In this document: positions 21,660 to 32,018 of the stretch, piece by piece
Position numbering within the stretch: position 1 is the stretch's first letter
Layout: the number at the start of each line of letters is the position of its first letter
From: Lacunisphaera sp.
GTDB lineage: Bacteria > Verrucomicrobiota > Verrucomicrobiia > Opitutales > Opitutaceae
DNA length: 59,235 bases
Assembly: GCA_029945855.1 (NCBI GenBank)
Contig: JAQSDJ010000037.1
Location: forward strand, 1-59,235
Direction of reading: 5' to 3'
Notes under the pieces: generated by a model
The model's input: only the letters and a program-made list of their open reading frames with translations
What the model was told of the DNA's origin: nothing
Database searches by the model: none
Program-made: the position numbers and the translations under genes

Positions 21660-23852
21660 CTAGAACATCATCCGGACAGAGAAGCCCAGCGCGCGATCCG
21701 CGCCGAGCCGGGCGTTGCTGGCGACGAGGTCGCGGGCGAGGGCGTTGCGGAGGTTGACGCCGACACTGAATTGTCGCGGACCGCGTTTCCAGGAATAGCC
21801 GGTGCTGAGGGTGACCAGGCCGTAGCCGGGATACTCCAGGTAGGCGCGCTTGGGGTCCTCATAGTTGCCGACGTAGGATCCGATGTAACTCAGGCTGGCG
21901 CCTCCGTTGAGGCCGGTGACTTTGGGCGCATAACGGACCTGCACGGTGGCCGTGTCCTCGGGCAGGCGGGCGATCTGCCGGCCCACCTCGGGGCCGAGCG
22001 CCGGCGACTTCGTCGTGATGGCCTCCAGATGCACGCCCCGGAAGGCGAGGTTGAGCGTGTCCGACATCTTATAGCGCAGCTCTGCGCGGAAGCCGGCGAA
22101 ACGCTCCTCGCCCGACGCGACGAGCTGCGGCTGGGTCTGGTTGGCGTCGAACACCGGGTCGTCGTAGAGCGGGTTGCGACGGGCGATGTTGCGGTTGTAG
22201 AGCAAAAAGACGGACGCCGAGTAGTCGAGCCGGCCCGCGAGCGTGCGGCCCTTGACGCCGCCCTCGTAACCGAGGGTGGTCTCGTTGTCCTGGATCCGGC
22301 CGGTGCGCGCATCCACCGGCGTCGACGGGTCGAACGCCGTGCTGAGGATGCCGAAGAGCAGCACGCGGTTGCGCACGAGCTGGTGGTTGACGCCCGCGTG
22401 GTAGCTGAGCTGGGCCGTGCGGTCGTGGGTGAAGGGCAGCGCGACGCCGGACCGGAGTTCGTCCACCGCCAGGTCCACCTCGTCCATTCTCAGTCCGGTC
22501 GTGACCACGGTGCGGCCGCGGGCAAAGGCGAGCCGGTCACTCACCTCCAGCGAGGTATAGCGCGCGGTCTCAAGCCGGTTGGTGAGGATGCGGGAGTAAA
22601 GGTCCGGGTCGAAAGGAGGAAAGGAGTAGTCCGGGTTCACGGGATCGAAGCGCCGCACGGATTCCGGCAGCGCGTTGCGGTCGGCGGTCGGCAGCGCCCG
22701 GTCGTTCCGGTCGTAGTGGCCCCAGGTCACGCCGGCATAGCCGAGCAGCTTGTGCTCCACGGTTCCGGTGCGGAAGCGGCCGGTGAGTTCGAGGTGGGCG
22801 GCCAGCGCGCGCTGGCGCTGCGCAATGTGCCGCGGCTCGCGCGTGCCTTCGAAAAGCCCGGTGCTGAGCAGCAACTGCGAGGTCGTGAAGCGCTGCTGGT
22901 CGATCGCACGCCACCAGCCCTCCACCGCCGCCCGCAGCGCCACCGCGCGGCTGAGCTGACTTTCGAACTGGGCGCCGAGCACGAGGCTTTCGCGAAACAC
23001 GCCGGCCACCGGCCCGCTGGCGTTGAACAGCGCCAGCGGCAGATAGGGCCCCATCACCTGCTGGCCGGCTGCCGTCTTGTATTCGGGGATGCCGGGGGTC
23101 GGCGTGCCGTCGTAACGCCGGTAGTCGATGCTCACGAGGCTGCTCGCCGCGCGGCTGTGCTTCCAGGTCAGCGCGCCGCTCACCGCGAGATCGTCCTCGC
23201 GGACGAACTGCTCGGGCCCGACCTTGTGTGACCAGTCCACCGCCCAGCGTTGCCAGAGTTTTTTCGCGACCAGCGCGCCGGTCGATTCCCAGCTGACCCG
23301 CGAGCGGTTGTCCGTGCCGGCGGCGGCCTCGAGCCTGCTCCGATCCTTCGCCGCGGGGCGGGTCGTAAAAAAATCCTGGATGCCGCCCGGCGCCGCGCGC
23401 CCGAGCACCGGCACGAGCGGGCCCTGGATGACGATGGTTTTGCTGACATTCAAGGTCTCCAAAATGCCCATCCGGGTGAAACTGTTGCGCAGCACCGGCG
23501 TGGGAAAGCCCCGCAGGTTCAGGCGCTCCTCCCCCGTGGCGGCGGCGGCCGGCGACGGGGTGCTGATGGCGGTCAGCTCCATGCCCACGTCGGCCCCCAG
23601 CCGTTCGTCCGCCTCGAAATCCACCGCGGTCAGCTCGTTGGCGAAGGGCGAGCTGCGCAATTCCTCCTCCACCGAGCCCATGCCGGTGGCGTCAAACTCA
23701 TCGTCCTCCGCATGCTCGCTCACCTCGAACTTCGGCAGGGCAAGCGGCTTGTCGTCGGGCGCGACAGTCTGCGCGGCCGCCCCGATCCATCCCGCCAGGC
23801 CGAGCAGCAGGAGGTGCCGGACGGCGCGCGGAAATGGAGGCAGATGGAGCAA
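21660..23852 (-). CDS. TonB-dependent outer-membrane receptor
   Basis: The 730-residue protein has a signal peptide (LLLLGLAGWIGAAAQT, cleavage near residue 28), a TonB-box-like start (PLALPKFEVSEHAEDD), a plug domain with LNLRGFPTPVLRNSFTRMGI and VLGRAAPGGIQDFFTTRP, and a barrel ending in the outer-membrane signature Phe (GFSVRMMF). It lacks the carboxypeptidase-type N-terminal domain seen in the larger receptor at 41208. It is the last gene of the pectin series, 65 bp after the GH43 gene, so it likely imports arabino- or galacto-oligosaccharides; the substrate is inferred only from position. No SusD-type partner is present. Confidence 0.9.
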   Translation of the reverse strand: MLHLPPFPRAVRHLLLLGLAGWIGAAAQTVAPDDKPLALPKFEVSEHAEDDEFDATGMGSVEEELRSSPFANELTAVDFEADERLGADVGMELTAISTPSPAAAATGEERLNLRGFPTPVLRNSFTRMGILETLNVSKTIVIQGPLVPVLGRAAPGGIQDFFTTRPAAKDRSRLEAAAGTDNRSRVSWESTGALVAKKLWQRWAVDWSHKVGPEQFVREDDLAVSGALTWKHSRAASSLVSIDYRRYDGTPTPGIPEYKTAAGQQVMGPYLPLALFNASGPVAGVFRESLVLGAQFESQLSRAVALRAAVEGWWRAIDQQRFTTSQLLLSTGLFEGTREPRHIAQRQRALAAHLELTGRFRTGTVEHKLLGYAGVTWGHYDRNDRALPTADRNALPESVRRFDPVNPDYSFPPFDPDLYSRILTNRLETARYTSLEVSDRLAFARGRTVVTTGLRMDEVDLAVDELRSGVALPFTHDRTAQLSYHAGVNHQLVRNRVLLFGILSTAFDPSTPVDARTGRIQDNETTLGYEGGVKGRTLAGRLDYSASVFLLYNRNIARRNPLYDDPVFDANQTQPQLVASGEERFAGFRAELRYKMSDTLNLAFRGVHLEAITTKSPALGPEVGRQIARLPEDTATVQVRYAPKVTGLNGGASLSYIGSYVGNYEDPKRAYLEYPGYGLVTLSTGYSWKRGPRQFSVGVNLRNALARDLVASNARLGADRALGFSVRMMF

Positions 23853-23917
23853 GGTTTAACCGGATAACCAGCAAGACGTTGCCGGCCAGCCCCGATTACG
23901 CCGCCGCGATAATAGTT

Positions 23918-25510
23918 TTAGCGGATCGGCGGTCCCACACGGAACCAGTCGTAGTCCGCGCTCGTCCCGGCGGGCCCGGCGGCGAAGAGGCCGACCTTGG
24001 CGCCGACCCACCGGGCTTCCCTGGCGGTGAATTCCCGGCCCAGGGGTGTGAAGGCCCGGCCGTCGAGGCTGTAGCTGAAACGGCACTTGGCTCCCGCGCT
24101 TACCTCCATCCGGAGGTGGACGGGGCCGGTGATATTGTCTGCGGCTGTTTGTTCGGTGACGATCGGCTTGTCGGCGGCGTTTTTCACGGTGACCTGCACG
24201 AGGCGGCCGCCGCGGAGACCGATCCACGCATAATCGAAGCCAAAGACGATCAGGCCGGTCTGCGGACTGCCGGCGCTCGCGGAGAGCAGCGCGGTCGCGC
24301 TGAATTCCAGCGCGGGAAATTTCTGCATCAGCAGATATGGCGCGTCGTAGAGGTTGCCGGGTTTCGGCTCCGGCTGCGCGAACAGGCGCAACGCGCCGGG
24401 ACGCGCGGCGAACGTAAGCCAGTTGTCGCCGGGATTGGCCTGCCATTGCCATTGGAGCCCGAGGACCGGCGCATCGAACTCGTCGCTGGTGGGCGGCACC
24501 GCGATCGGGTGGACCGGCAACGCGGGTTTCTGGTGGACGAGCACCGGCTCGCCTTTCACCGCGCCGGTAGTGACACCCGTTCCCATCAGCGGCCAGTCGT
24601 CCACCCACCGCACCGGCTGCAGGTGCACGATGCGACCGTAGGCGTCCTTGTCCTGGAAATGCAGGAACCACCATTCGCCCGCCGGCGTGTCGAGCAACGC
24701 TCCCTGATGCGGGCCGTTGACGGGCGTCGAGCCCTGCGCGAGCACGATGCGGTCCTCGTAGGGCCCACGGATGTCTTTCGCCCGGAAAACCGACTGCCAG
24801 CCGGGGGCGACGCCACCCGCCGGCGCGAACACGTAATACCAGCCGTTGCGCTTGTAGAGCTTGGGGCCCTCGAGCGTCCGGTAGCCGGGCAGGCGGTCGC
24901 CGTTGATGACGAAGCCGAAATCGTCGACCACCTTGGTGCCATCGGCGTTCAGCTCGTGCAGTGTGAGGACGTTGCCGATGTTGGCGCGGCTGGCCGCCCA
25001 GCCGTGAATGAGGTAAACCCGTCCGTCGTCATCCCAGAACGGGCACGGGTCGATCAGGCCGCGGCCACCCTTCACGAGCACCGGAGTGCTCCACGGCCCG
25101 CGGGGATCGGGGGCGGTGATGACATAGAGGCCGAAGTCCGGATCCGGATAATAGATCCAGAATTTGCCGCCATGAAACCGGATGGCCGGCGCCCAGACGC
25201 CCTTGCCATGCTGCACCGCGCGGAAGGTCTCCTCGGGCACGAGCCGCGGCAGGGCGTGGGCAACCAGCTCCCAGTTCACCAGATCGCGCGAATGCAAAAC
25301 AGGCAGCGCCGGGACGTGGCCGAAGCTCGAGCTGACCATCCAGTAATCGTCCCCCACCCGCACGACATCCGGGTCGGAATAGTCGGCATGGATGATCGGA
25401 TTTTTGTAAGTGCCGTCACCGAGGTCGGGGGACCAGGCCGGTTGGGTCTGACCCTGGGCCGGGGCGTGCAGCAGGAGGAGACCGATGATGGGGAGGTGCC
25501 TCAGGTTCAT
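23918..25510 (-). CDS. GH43 family glycosidase (arabinofuranosidase/xylosidase type)
   Basis: The 530-residue protein has a signal peptide (1-20), a five-bladed GH43 catalytic domain with the three acidic residues Asp46 (HADYSDPDVVRVG), Asp154 (GLIDPCPFWDDDG) and Glu214 (RTLEGPKLYKRNG), and a C-terminal beta-sandwich (about 335-530) like the concanavalin-type module of two-domain GH43 enzymes. The likely role is removing arabinose or xylose from pectin side chains in the periplasm or outside the cell. The start at 25510 overlaps the stop of the esterase gene by ATGA, so translation is coupled. Linkage specificity cannot be read from sequence. Confidence 0.92.
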   Translation of the reverse strand: MNLRHLPIIGLLLLHAPAQGQTQPAWSPDLGDGTYKNPIIHADYSDPDVVRVGDDYWMVSSSFGHVPALPVLHSRDLVNWELVAHALPRLVPEETFRAVQHGKGVWAPAIRFHGGKFWIYYPDPDFGLYVITAPDPRGPWSTPVLVKGGRGLIDPCPFWDDDGRVYLIHGWAASRANIGNVLTLHELNADGTKVVDDFGFVINGDRLPGYRTLEGPKLYKRNGWYYVFAPAGGVAPGWQSVFRAKDIRGPYEDRIVLAQGSTPVNGPHQGALLDTPAGEWWFLHFQDKDAYGRIVHLQPVRWVDDWPLMGTGVTTGAVKGEPVLVHQKPALPVHPIAVPPTSDEFDAPVLGLQWQWQANPGDNWLTFAARPGALRLFAQPEPKPGNLYDAPYLLMQKFPALEFSATALLSASAGSPQTGLIVFGFDYAWIGLRGGRLVQVTVKNAADKPIVTEQTAADNITGPVHLRMEVSAGAKCRFSYSLDGRAFTPLGREFTAREARWVGAKVGLFAAGPAGTSADYDWFRVGPPIR

Positions 25511-26361
25511 TTCAGGGTTTCGCGCAGCCACGCGATGAGCTTGTCCTGATAGCCGGGCAGGAATTTGTCCCAGGTCAACAGGCCGTGCGGGGCGCCGGGA
25601 ATCGTGATGAGTTCACAGGGCACGCCGTTGGCGCGGAGTTTGGCCTGGAAGTTCAGCGAGGTCTGGTAGGGCACGGTCTTGTCGGCGTCGCCGTGGAGCA
25701 GGAGGAACGGCGGCAGGCCGGGCTGCACATGGTTGATGGCCGCGGTCCCGCGCAGGATGGCGAGCGAGGCGGGGTTCGGCTCCTTGGGCTGGTTGTGCAG
25801 ATCCTGGAGCGCCTTGCCGAGGCCGCCGCGCGCGGGCAACTCGAACTCGAAGTCCGTGACGGGGGCGTAGCCGACGACGGCCTGCACGCGCGTGTCCCCT
25901 GCGCCGAGCACGCCGGCAAGCGTCGCAAGGTGGCCGCCGGCCGAGTGACCGAAGATCGCGATGCGGTTGGGGTCGCCCTTGAACTCCGCCGCGTGCGCCT
26001 TCACCCAGCGGATGGCGGTCTGCACGTCCTCGAAGCACGCGGGCCAGCGGTGCGCCGGGGCCATGCGGTAGTTGATGGAAAACCAGGTGAACTTCGCCGC
26101 GGTGAGCGGGGCGAACCACGGCGAGATGTCCGCGCCGCGGCCCTCGCTGCCGACGTTGGCCTTGTCGCCGCTGTTCCAGCCGCCGCCGTGCACGAGGATG
26201 GCCACCGGGAACGGGCCGTCGCCCTCCGGCACGCTGGCGTCGAGCTTCAGGCTGACCCCCGCGGCGGCGCCGTATGCGAGGTCGGCATGAAAGCCCGGCC
26301 CGGCGGCGCGGGCCGCGGTGAAGAGGCACAGGCAGGCGAACAGGGAAGTGAGACGGCTCAT
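25507..26361 (-). CDS. Secreted alpha/beta-hydrolase esterase (acetyl esterase type)
   Basis: This 284-residue protein has a signal peptide (about 1-19), an oxyanion-hole motif [10 protein letters not shown] (58-61), the nucleophile Ser140 in [11 protein letters not shown], a downstream acid in [12 protein letters not shown] and the catalytic His in [11 protein letters not shown]. It belongs to the BD-FAE/acetyl esterase type of carbohydrate esterases. It overlaps both neighbours by ATGA (the CE12-GH95 gene upstream, GH43 downstream), so the three are translationally coupled. Deacetylation of pectin oligosaccharides is the most likely job. Confidence 0.88.
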   Translation of the reverse strand: MSRLTSLFACLCLFTAARAAGPGFHADLAYGAAAGVSLKLDASVPEGDGPFPVAILVHGGGWNSGDKANVGSEGRGADISPWFAPLTAAKFTWFSINYRMAPAHRWPACFEDVQTAIRWVKAHAAEFKGDPNRIAIFGHSAGGHLATLAGVLGAGDTRVQAVVGYAPVTDFEFELPARGGLGKALQDLHNQPKEPNPASLAILRGTAAINHVQPGLPPFLLLHGDADKTVPYQTSLNFQAKLRANGVPCELITIPGAPHGLLTWDKFLPGYQDKLIAWLRETLK

Positions 26362-29288
26362 GGGGTGGCAGCGGGAGCGCCATTCCAGGTGAAGCTCCCG
26401 CCCTTGGCGAGGGTCAGCTCACGCGTAACGTCCGCATGCCGCAGCCGGACGGGATTTCCCAGCAGGGAGCGGATGGTGGCCGCCGTGAGCTTTCCGTTCC
26501 TCCACTCGAGATCGACCTCGAAGCCGCCGCGGGCGCGCAGGCCCTTGACGCGACCGGCCGGCCACGCCGCCGGCAGCGCCGGCAGGAAGCTGAGTTCACC
26601 CAGGTGAGACTGGAGCAGCATCTCGCTGACACCGGACACGGCGCCGAAGTTGCCGTCGATCTGGAACGGCGGATGCGCGTCGAAGAGGTTGGCGTAGGTG
26701 CCGCCGTGCGAAGAGTTCTGGGGCTGTTCGGCCGGGACGAAGTCAAGCTGGCGCAGCAGCATCCGGTGGGCGTGGTCGCCGTCGAGGAAGCGCGCCCAGA
26801 AGTTGATCTTCCACGCCAGGGACCAGCCGGTGCCGTCGTCGCCGCGGAAACGGAGCGATTGCTTGGCCGCCTCGAAGAATTTCGGCTCGGCCGGCCGGAT
26901 CTCGTGACCTGGAAACACGCCCCAGAGGTGCGAGACGTGGCGGTGCTGGTTCTTCGGGTCGTCGACGTCCTCGAGCCACTCCTGCAGCTGGCCGTGTCTC
27001 CCCACCTGGTTGGGCGCGATCTCGCGCCCCAGCTGCCAGAGTTGTTTCGAGAGATCGCCATCGACGCCAAGAATCTCCGCGGCCTGCGCCGTCGACGCGA
27101 AGAGGGCGCGGATGATCTGGTGGTCCATCGCCGGGCCCATGACGAGGCCGCCATTTTCGGGCGAGTTGGAGGGGCCGCTGATGAGCCAGCCGGTCTTGGG
27201 GTCCCTGACGAGGTAATCGACAAAAAACAAGGCCGCCTCCTTCATCACCGGATAGGCGCGCTTTGCCAGGAACTCGCGGTCGCCGCTGAACTGGTAGTGT
27301 TCCCACAGGTGGCGCGTGAGCCAGGCCCCGCCGGTCGGCCAGATGCCGTGGTCGGAATTGTTGATCGGCGCGGTGCCGCGCCAGAGGTCGGTGTTGTGGT
27401 GCAGCACCCAGCCGCGCGCGCCGTAGTGGGCTTGGGCGGTCTTCCGGCCGCTGGCCACCAGCTCGTCGATCATCGCATAAAGCGGCTCGGCGCACTCGGC
27501 GAGGTTGGCCGCCTCCGCCGGCCAGTAGTTCATCTCCGTGTTGATGTTCACGGTGTATTTGCTGCCCCAGGCAGGGTTGAGGCTGTCGTTCCACACGCCC
27601 TGCAGGTTGGCGGGCTGGTCGCCGGGCCGGCTGCTGGCGATGAGCAGGTAGCGGCCGAACTGGAAATAGAGCGGAATGAGCGCCGGATCGGCGGACTTGT
27701 CGGCGGCGCGCAGGCGCTCGTCGGTCGGCCGGGCCGCGGCCGTGGCCGGGCTGGCGCCGAGATCGAGCGAGACGCGCCGGAACAGGGCGCGATGGTCGGC
27801 CAGGTGGGTCGCACGCAGCTGGTCATAACTCCGGGCCCGCGCGGCCGCGTGCACCTTGGCATTGCGCGCCGCGGGGTCGCCGCTCACATCGTGGTAATTG
27901 ACGAGGTTGGTCGCGGCCGTGAGCACGAGCGTGGCCGTCGTGGCGCCCGTGACCACCGCACGGCCTTCGGCCACCTCCACCTTGCCCTGACTGGCGACCT
28001 CGAGCTGAGCATCGAACTTGATCGCCCCGTCCTTCACCTGGCCCGAGACGGACAGCCCGCGGACCACGGCGTCCGCATGCGGACTGGTGAGCTGTGCCGT
28101 GAAATTAAGCGCCCCCGGCCGGTCGGCACTGAGGCGCACCACGATGACCTGATCGGGATGGCTGGCGAAAGTCTCGCGGGTAAAGGTGGTATCGCCGACC
28201 TTGTAGCGGACGGTCGCGATGGCGGAATCGAGATCGAGGGACCGCGTGTATTCCGCCGCGGCCTCGTGCCCCGGGAAATCAAGCCAGAGATCGCCACAGG
28301 GCTGGTAGGCCTTTTGGCGCAACGGCACGCTCATGAATTCCTTCATGCCGAGCTCGTGCGCTTCCTTTTGTTTTCCCTCGGCGAGCAGCCGGCGCAGCTC
28401 CGGCAGGAATTGCGCGGCGCCCTCGTGCTGGTATTCATGCGGCTCCCCGGTCCAGATCGTGTCCTCGTTGAACTGGATGCGTTCTTGGGCGGTGCCGCCG
28501 AAGACCATGGCGCCGAGCCGGCCGTTGCCGACGGGCAGGGCCTCGACCCAGTGCGCCGCGGGTTGCTTATACCAGAGGGAGAGAGGGCCGATGGGTTCTG
28601 TCCGCAGCACCGGTGCGAGGGCCGGCACGATTTTACGCAGCTCCTCCACCACGAGACGCGCGAATACGACGCTACTGTCGCCCTCGAGGTGGGTCGTGTC
28701 CGGCGTGCCGTCGGGTTTGGCCGGGTCCAGCTTCGCCGTTGCCGCGGGGCCAAGCCGTTCGCACAGGGCGAGGCTGGACGCATGCAGGTCGATCAGCGGC
28801 ACGTTTTTCTCCGCGGCAAGCTTCTTCACCGCCTCAACCCAGGGCCCCAGCGTGGACTTGAGCTGGCCGGGATTCGCCGGGTCGAAATTCCGCCGCACCA
28901 GCGAGGTGACAAGGACCGGTTGCGCGCCGATCGCGCGGACCTCGTCGACATAGCGCGCCATGTTGGCGGTGAAGGTCGTGGCCGGATCCGTCTCGCGCTT
29001 GGGGCCCTTGCCCGGCTGGTCGTTGTGGCCGAACTGGATGAGGTAATAGTCGCCCTGGAGCGCGAGCGCCGTCCGCCAGTGCCCTTCGTCCCGATAGCTC
29101 TTGGAACTGCGTCCGCCCGCCGCGGGATTGCTGACCACGGCCTGATCATTGACGAACTGGCGGAAGCCCCAACCCCAGCCCGACGGGTCGGTGACCGTCG
29201 AATCACCCACGAGGACGAGGTGGACCGGCTTCTCCGCCGCGAAGGCGAAAAGTGGAAGCAAGAGGAGACCGAGAAGGAATGAGCGCAT
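26358..29288 (-). CDS. Two-enzyme fusion: CE12 rhamnogalacturonan acetylesterase plus GH95 fucosidase/galactosidase
   Basis: The 976-residue protein has a signal peptide (1-18) and an SGNH esterase domain (about 20-225) with Ser30 (LVGDSTVTD), Asn89 ([10 protein letters not shown]) and Asp197/His200 (DTTHLEGDS), matching CE12 rhamnogalacturonan acetylesterases. From about residue 243 a complete GH95 enzyme follows ([39 protein letters not shown] with Glu711, [12 protein letters not shown] with Asp878). GH95 members remove alpha-1,2-L-fucose or alpha-L-galactose. The ATG at 29288 gives the signal peptide. Coupled by ATGA to the next esterase gene. Both activities on one chain would suit acetylated rhamnogalacturonan or xyloglucan-type side chains. 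Confidence 0.93.
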   Translation of the reverse strand: MRSFLLGLLLLPLFAFAAEKPVHLVLVGDSTVTDPSGWGWGFRQFVNDQAVVSNPAAGGRSSKSYRDEGHWRTALALQGDYYLIQFGHNDQPGKGPKRETDPATTFTANMARYVDEVRAIGAQPVLVTSLVRRNFDPANPGQLKSTLGPWVEAVKKLAAEKNVPLIDLHASSLALCERLGPAATAKLDPAKPDGTPDTTHLEGDSSVVFARLVVEELRKIVPALAPVLRTEPIGPLSLWYKQPAAHWVEALPVGNGRLGAMVFGGTAQERIQFNEDTIWTGEPHEYQHEGAAQFLPELRRLLAEGKQKEAHELGMKEFMSVPLRQKAYQPCGDLWLDFPGHEAAAEYTRSLDLDSAIATVRYKVGDTTFTRETFASHPDQVIVVRLSADRPGALNFTAQLTSPHADAVVRGLSVSGQVKDGAIKFDAQLEVASQGKVEVAEGRAVVTGATTATLVLTAATNLVNYHDVSGDPAARNAKVHAAARARSYDQLRATHLADHRALFRRVSLDLGASPATAAARPTDERLRAADKSADPALIPLYFQFGRYLLIASSRPGDQPANLQGVWNDSLNPAWGSKYTVNINTEMNYWPAEAANLAECAEPLYAMIDELVASGRKTAQAHYGARGWVLHHNTDLWRGTAPINNSDHGIWPTGGAWLTRHLWEHYQFSGDREFLAKRAYPVMKEAALFFVDYLVRDPKTGWLISGPSNSPENGGLVMGPAMDHQIIRALFASTAQAAEILGVDGDLSKQLWQLGREIAPNQVGRHGQLQEWLEDVDDPKNQHRHVSHLWGVFPGHEIRPAEPKFFEAAKQSLRFRGDDGTGWSLAWKINFWARFLDGDHAHRMLLRQLDFVPAEQPQNSSHGGTYANLFDAHPPFQIDGNFGAVSGVSEMLLQSHLGELSFLPALPAAWPAGRVKGLRARGGFEVDLEWRNGKLTAATIRSLLGNPVRLRHADVTRELTLAKGGSFTWNGAPAATP

Positions 29289-29345
29289 GGTTTTAAATGG
29301 TGTCCGCAACATCCAGCCCAGACCCGGTCGACCCTATCCGCCGGC

Positions 29346-29421
29346 TGTCATCCTGAGTGAAACGAAGGATCCATCGGCACGCACACCTCCTGATGGTTTC
29401 TTCGCTGCGCTCAGAATGACA
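29346..29421. repeat. Inverted element with TCATCCTGAG arms
   Basis: The left arm starts TGTCATCCTGAGTG and continues into GAAGGATCC; the right arm is the inverse (CTGCGCTCAGAATGACA). This type of repeat is familiar from many bacterial genomes, by memory. It lies 24 bp beyond the GH105 stop codon at 29446 and upstream of the CE12-GH95 gene. Confidence 0.7.
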
Positions 29422-29445
29422 ATCGGCAGGCATCTGCGAGCAGGC

Positions 29446-30840
29446 TCACTTCGCCAACGGGACGAAGTGATAGGTGCGGTTGCGGAGCTGGATGTCGAAG
29501 AGTTTGCCCTGGTTCCGGTAGAGCCGGATCATCTCGGCGCCGGCCAGCAGCACGGGGCCGTAGGCATGGCCGTGGTGCGCCGAGGTCGGCCGGTTGTAGT
29601 AATAGACGGAGTCGCTGGCGAGCGTGGTGCCGACGCACGAGGCGCCGACCTGGCCCGCCTCGTTCACCTGCTGCGCGAGCGCGAGCCAGCCGGCCTGGGC
29701 GACGGCGCCGTAGGTCACGGGGCTGATCCAGCCGCGGTTGATGCCGCGCGCGATGGCGAAGACGAACATCGCGGTGCAGGACGACTCGAGGTAGGAGTCG
29801 GGCTTGTCGAGCAACTGGTGCCAGAGCCCGGCGCCGGACTGGAGCTGGGTCAGCGCCCGCACGTGCGCCCGGTAGATCGCGAGGATTTTTTCCCGGGCCG
29901 GATGGTCGGCGGGCAGCACGTCGAGGAGCTCGGCCTGGGCCATGATCACCCAGCCGTTGGCGCGGCCCCAGTAGAACTCGGCCACGAGCGGCTGGTTCAG
30001 GTGCTTGCCGTGCATGTAGAGGCCGGTCGTCGGATTGAACAGATGTTCGGCGAACTGGACCGTCTGCTTCGCGGCCTCGTCGAACCAAGCGCGGTCACCG
30101 GTGAGTTTGCCCATCTGCGCGAGTGCCGGGATGCACATGTAGGCGTCGTCGGCCCAGAGCGAGAGCGGCTGCGGGCGGTGGCGGGCGAGCGTGCCGTCGG
30201 CGAGGCGGAATTCCTTCTGCCGGATGTATTCCGCCCAATGCTGGATGGACGGCAGCAGGTCCGGGCTGGCGCCGGCCAGGCGGGCCTTGATGAGCGCGGC
30301 GCACATCGCGCCACTGTCGTCGAGGGAGGCGGTGGCGAAGAGGGGCCGGTAGCTGTTTTGTGCCACTCCGAGTTTGTCCGCCTGGGCGCGGAAATAGGGG
30401 ATCGTCTTCCCGAGAAAGTCCATGTGGCGCGCGACAAATGCCTGGTAGCGCGCGTCGCCCGTGACCTCGCCCGCGAGCAGCATGCCGGCATGCGTGACAC
30501 CGGTCGCATAGGCGAGGACCGGAAACCCGTTCTGGTCGCCGCGGGAGGCGACGGCCGCGGGATTGAAGGTCGTGAGGTCCGTGATGACGACCCCGGTCTT
30601 GCCGTCCACCACCGCCGTGACCATCGCCCGGTCGAGGTTGGCGCGGACGCGCTCCATGACGGCGCTGATCTCCTCCACCTTGGGGAGATGATAGGGGATG
30701 GGATAACGGCCCTCGCCCTCGTCGTGCGGGTCGGGGTTGTCGCGGTTGCCGTAGGGTCCCTCGGCGTGGAGGTTAAGCGCAACATGGAGGGCGAAGACGG
30801 CCAGAGCGCCGCGGCGGAATATTTTGACCGGATTATTCAT
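29446..30840 (-). CDS. GH105 unsaturated rhamnogalacturonyl hydrolase
   Basis: The 464-residue protein has a signal-like N-terminus (RRGALAVFALHVALNLHAE) and an (alpha/alpha)6 barrel of GH105/GH88 type. The likely catalytic aspartate lies in LSLWADDAYMCIPALAQMG; WGRANGWVIMAQAELLDVLP and YLESSCTAMFVFAIARGINR are also typical. Such enzymes remove the unsaturated galacturonyl residue left by pectin or rhamnogalacturonan lyases. It is flanked by palindromic elements on both sides but keeps the direction of the series. It is one of three GH105 domains in this cluster, with about 90 extra N-terminal residues compared with YteR. Confidence 0.85.
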   Translation of the reverse strand: MNNPVKIFRRGALAVFALHVALNLHAEGPYGNRDNPDPHDEGEGRYPIPYHLPKVEEISAVMERVRANLDRAMVTAVVDGKTGVVITDLTTFNPAAVASRGDQNGFPVLAYATGVTHAGMLLAGEVTGDARYQAFVARHMDFLGKTIPYFRAQADKLGVAQNSYRPLFATASLDDSGAMCAALIKARLAGASPDLLPSIQHWAEYIRQKEFRLADGTLARHRPQPLSLWADDAYMCIPALAQMGKLTGDRAWFDEAAKQTVQFAEHLFNPTTGLYMHGKHLNQPLVAEFYWGRANGWVIMAQAELLDVLPADHPAREKILAIYRAHVRALTQLQSGAGLWHQLLDKPDSYLESSCTAMFVFAIARGINRGWISPVTYGAVAQAGWLALAQQVNEAGQVGASCVGTTLASDSVYYYNRPTSAHHGHAYGPVLLAGAEMIRLYRNQGKLFDIQLRNRTYHFVPLAK

Positions 30841-30886
30841 GATGGGCGGGGGTAAAAGGACTGCGGGAGTCGGCCAGGCTACTTAT

Positions 30887-30944
30887 CGTGGGCCAGCGAG
30901 CTTGCTCGCGCCAAATCTGCGCCTGCGAGCAGGCTGCCCACTGT
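30887..30944. repeat. Palindromic element, GTGGGCCAGCG family (copy 1)
   Basis: GTGGGC and GCCCAC close the element; inner hairpins are GCGAGC/GCTCGC and GCCTGC/GCAGGC. Second copy at 52255. It lies 36 bp after the pectinesterase stop. Confidence 0.75.
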
Positions 30945-30980
30945 GGCATGGATCCATGCAGTGCATTGGTCAAAACCCGG

Positions 30981-31922
30981 CTAGGGCGTCGCGGCCGGAT
31001 TCCAGCCGTCAGCCCCGGCGAGGACCTTGTGCGGGGTGAGTGCGGCGGCCTCGGCGACGGTGAGTGGCTTGGCCCACTTGACGCGTGCGGCGTCATTCGC
31101 GCCTGGGCCCGTGCTGCCGAACTCGGCGTAGCAGGTCGTGTTTTCCGCGTCGGGCTTGTTCCAATTGTTCCAGCCCTCGGCGCGCACGGCCGCGGACATC
31201 TCGGTGCGGAGGAATACCGTCTGCGCGTAAGCGCGCCACGGCCGGCCGAGATACGTCTGCACGCCGTCGGCCCCGGTTATCCGGCAGTCGGCGAAGACAT
31301 AGCCGTAAGGCTGGTCCTTCGGCGTGGAGGCCGCGGTGATGTAGCCGTTCTTCAGCACATGGATGTGGCAGCGGTCGAAAAACACCGTGGCGGCGCCGAA
31401 GATGAAATCCACGTGGCCCTCGATGTAGCAGTCGGCGAAGTAGTGGCGGCCGCGGTTCACGAGGATGGTGTCCTGCCAGCCGAGGAAGCGGCAGCGGCGG
31501 AATTCGAGCCGGTCGCCATCCGCGCGCAGGGCGAGGGCCTGGCCGACCGGACCGGCGTCGTTGGCGAGGGTGAGGTTCTCCCAGATCATGCCGTCCCCGT
31601 CGATCTGCACCGTGGGGGTGCGGAAGGTGCCGATGGGCTTGCCGTCGGGGCCCGGCAGGTTGGCGTGCTGGTTGTAGACGACGACGGTCTTATCGCGGTC
31701 CTCGCCGAGCACATGGATGTTGCCGCGTTCGCGCTGGACGTAGATGCGCTCCCGGTAGGTGCCGGCCTTGACGAAGATGACCCAGCGCGGCGTGGCGGGG
31801 TCGGTCTTCATCGGGGCGGCGCTGATGGCCTCCTGCAGCGAGGTGTATTGGCCGGTGCCGTCGGCGGCGACGGTGACGTCAGGCTGGGGGGCGGCGGCAG
31901 GCAGGGCGACCGTCGCGAGCAA
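30981..31922 (-). CDS. CE8 pectinesterase, start codon uncertain
   Basis: Counted from the TTG at 31922, the 313-residue protein carries the complete CE8 catalytic set: Asp151 (GWQDTILV), Asp172 (GHVDFIFG) and Arg227 (YLGRPWRAY), with the right-handed beta-helix repeats around them. It de-esterifies pectin for the lyase and polygalacturonase genes nearby. The N-terminus is odd: a leader-like stretch LLLAIACLLATVALPAAA is open upstream to 32018, yet no ATG or GTG is in frame there. An ATG overlapping the PL10 stop (32020-32022) is in another frame, and a palindromic element (31946-32004) lies between. Translation may start at TTG 31922 or a CTG, or may be impaired. Confidence 0.85.
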   Translation of the reverse strand: MLATVALPAAAPQPDVTVAADGTGQYTSLQEAISAAPMKTDPATPRWVIFVKAGTYRERIYVQRERGNIHVLGEDRDKTVVVYNQHANLPGPDGKPIGTFRTPTVQIDGDGMIWENLTLANDAGPVGQALALRADGDRLEFRRCRFLGWQDTILVNRGRHYFADCYIEGHVDFIFGAATVFFDRCHIHVLKNGYITAASTPKDQPYGYVFADCRITGADGVQTYLGRPWRAYAQTVFLRTEMSAAVRAEGWNNWNKPDAENTTCYAEFGSTGPGANDAARVKWAKPLTVAEAAALTPHKVLAGADGWNPAATP

Positions 31923-31945
31923 GCACGCGATCGCCAGGAGCAGCC

Positions 31946-32004
31946 TGGAGGCGGGATATAGGCTGCGGGGCCGGCAACTCGCGGGACTGATAGTCCCGCC
32001 TCCA
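31946..32004. repeat. Palindromic element at the 5' end of the pectinesterase gene
   Basis: TGGAGGCGGGA (31946-31956) and TCCCGCCTCCA (31994-32004) are perfect inverses; an alternative inner hairpin is GCGGGACT/AGTCCCGC. It ends 14 bp from the PL10 stop and separates an ATGA-overlapping ATG from the pectinesterase leader sequence. Confidence 0.8.
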
Positions 32005-32018
32005 AAACAGCAGGCTCT

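Noticed and set aside
26436-29282. A plus-strand open frame of about 948 codons opposite the CE12-GH95 gene
   Set aside because: It is the antisense shadow of a GC-rich gene with complete catalytic motifs; its translation is low-complexity and resembles no family. The same applies to long antisense frames at 731-2644, 2921-4396, 34626-37232, 41763-44549 and 47160-50087.
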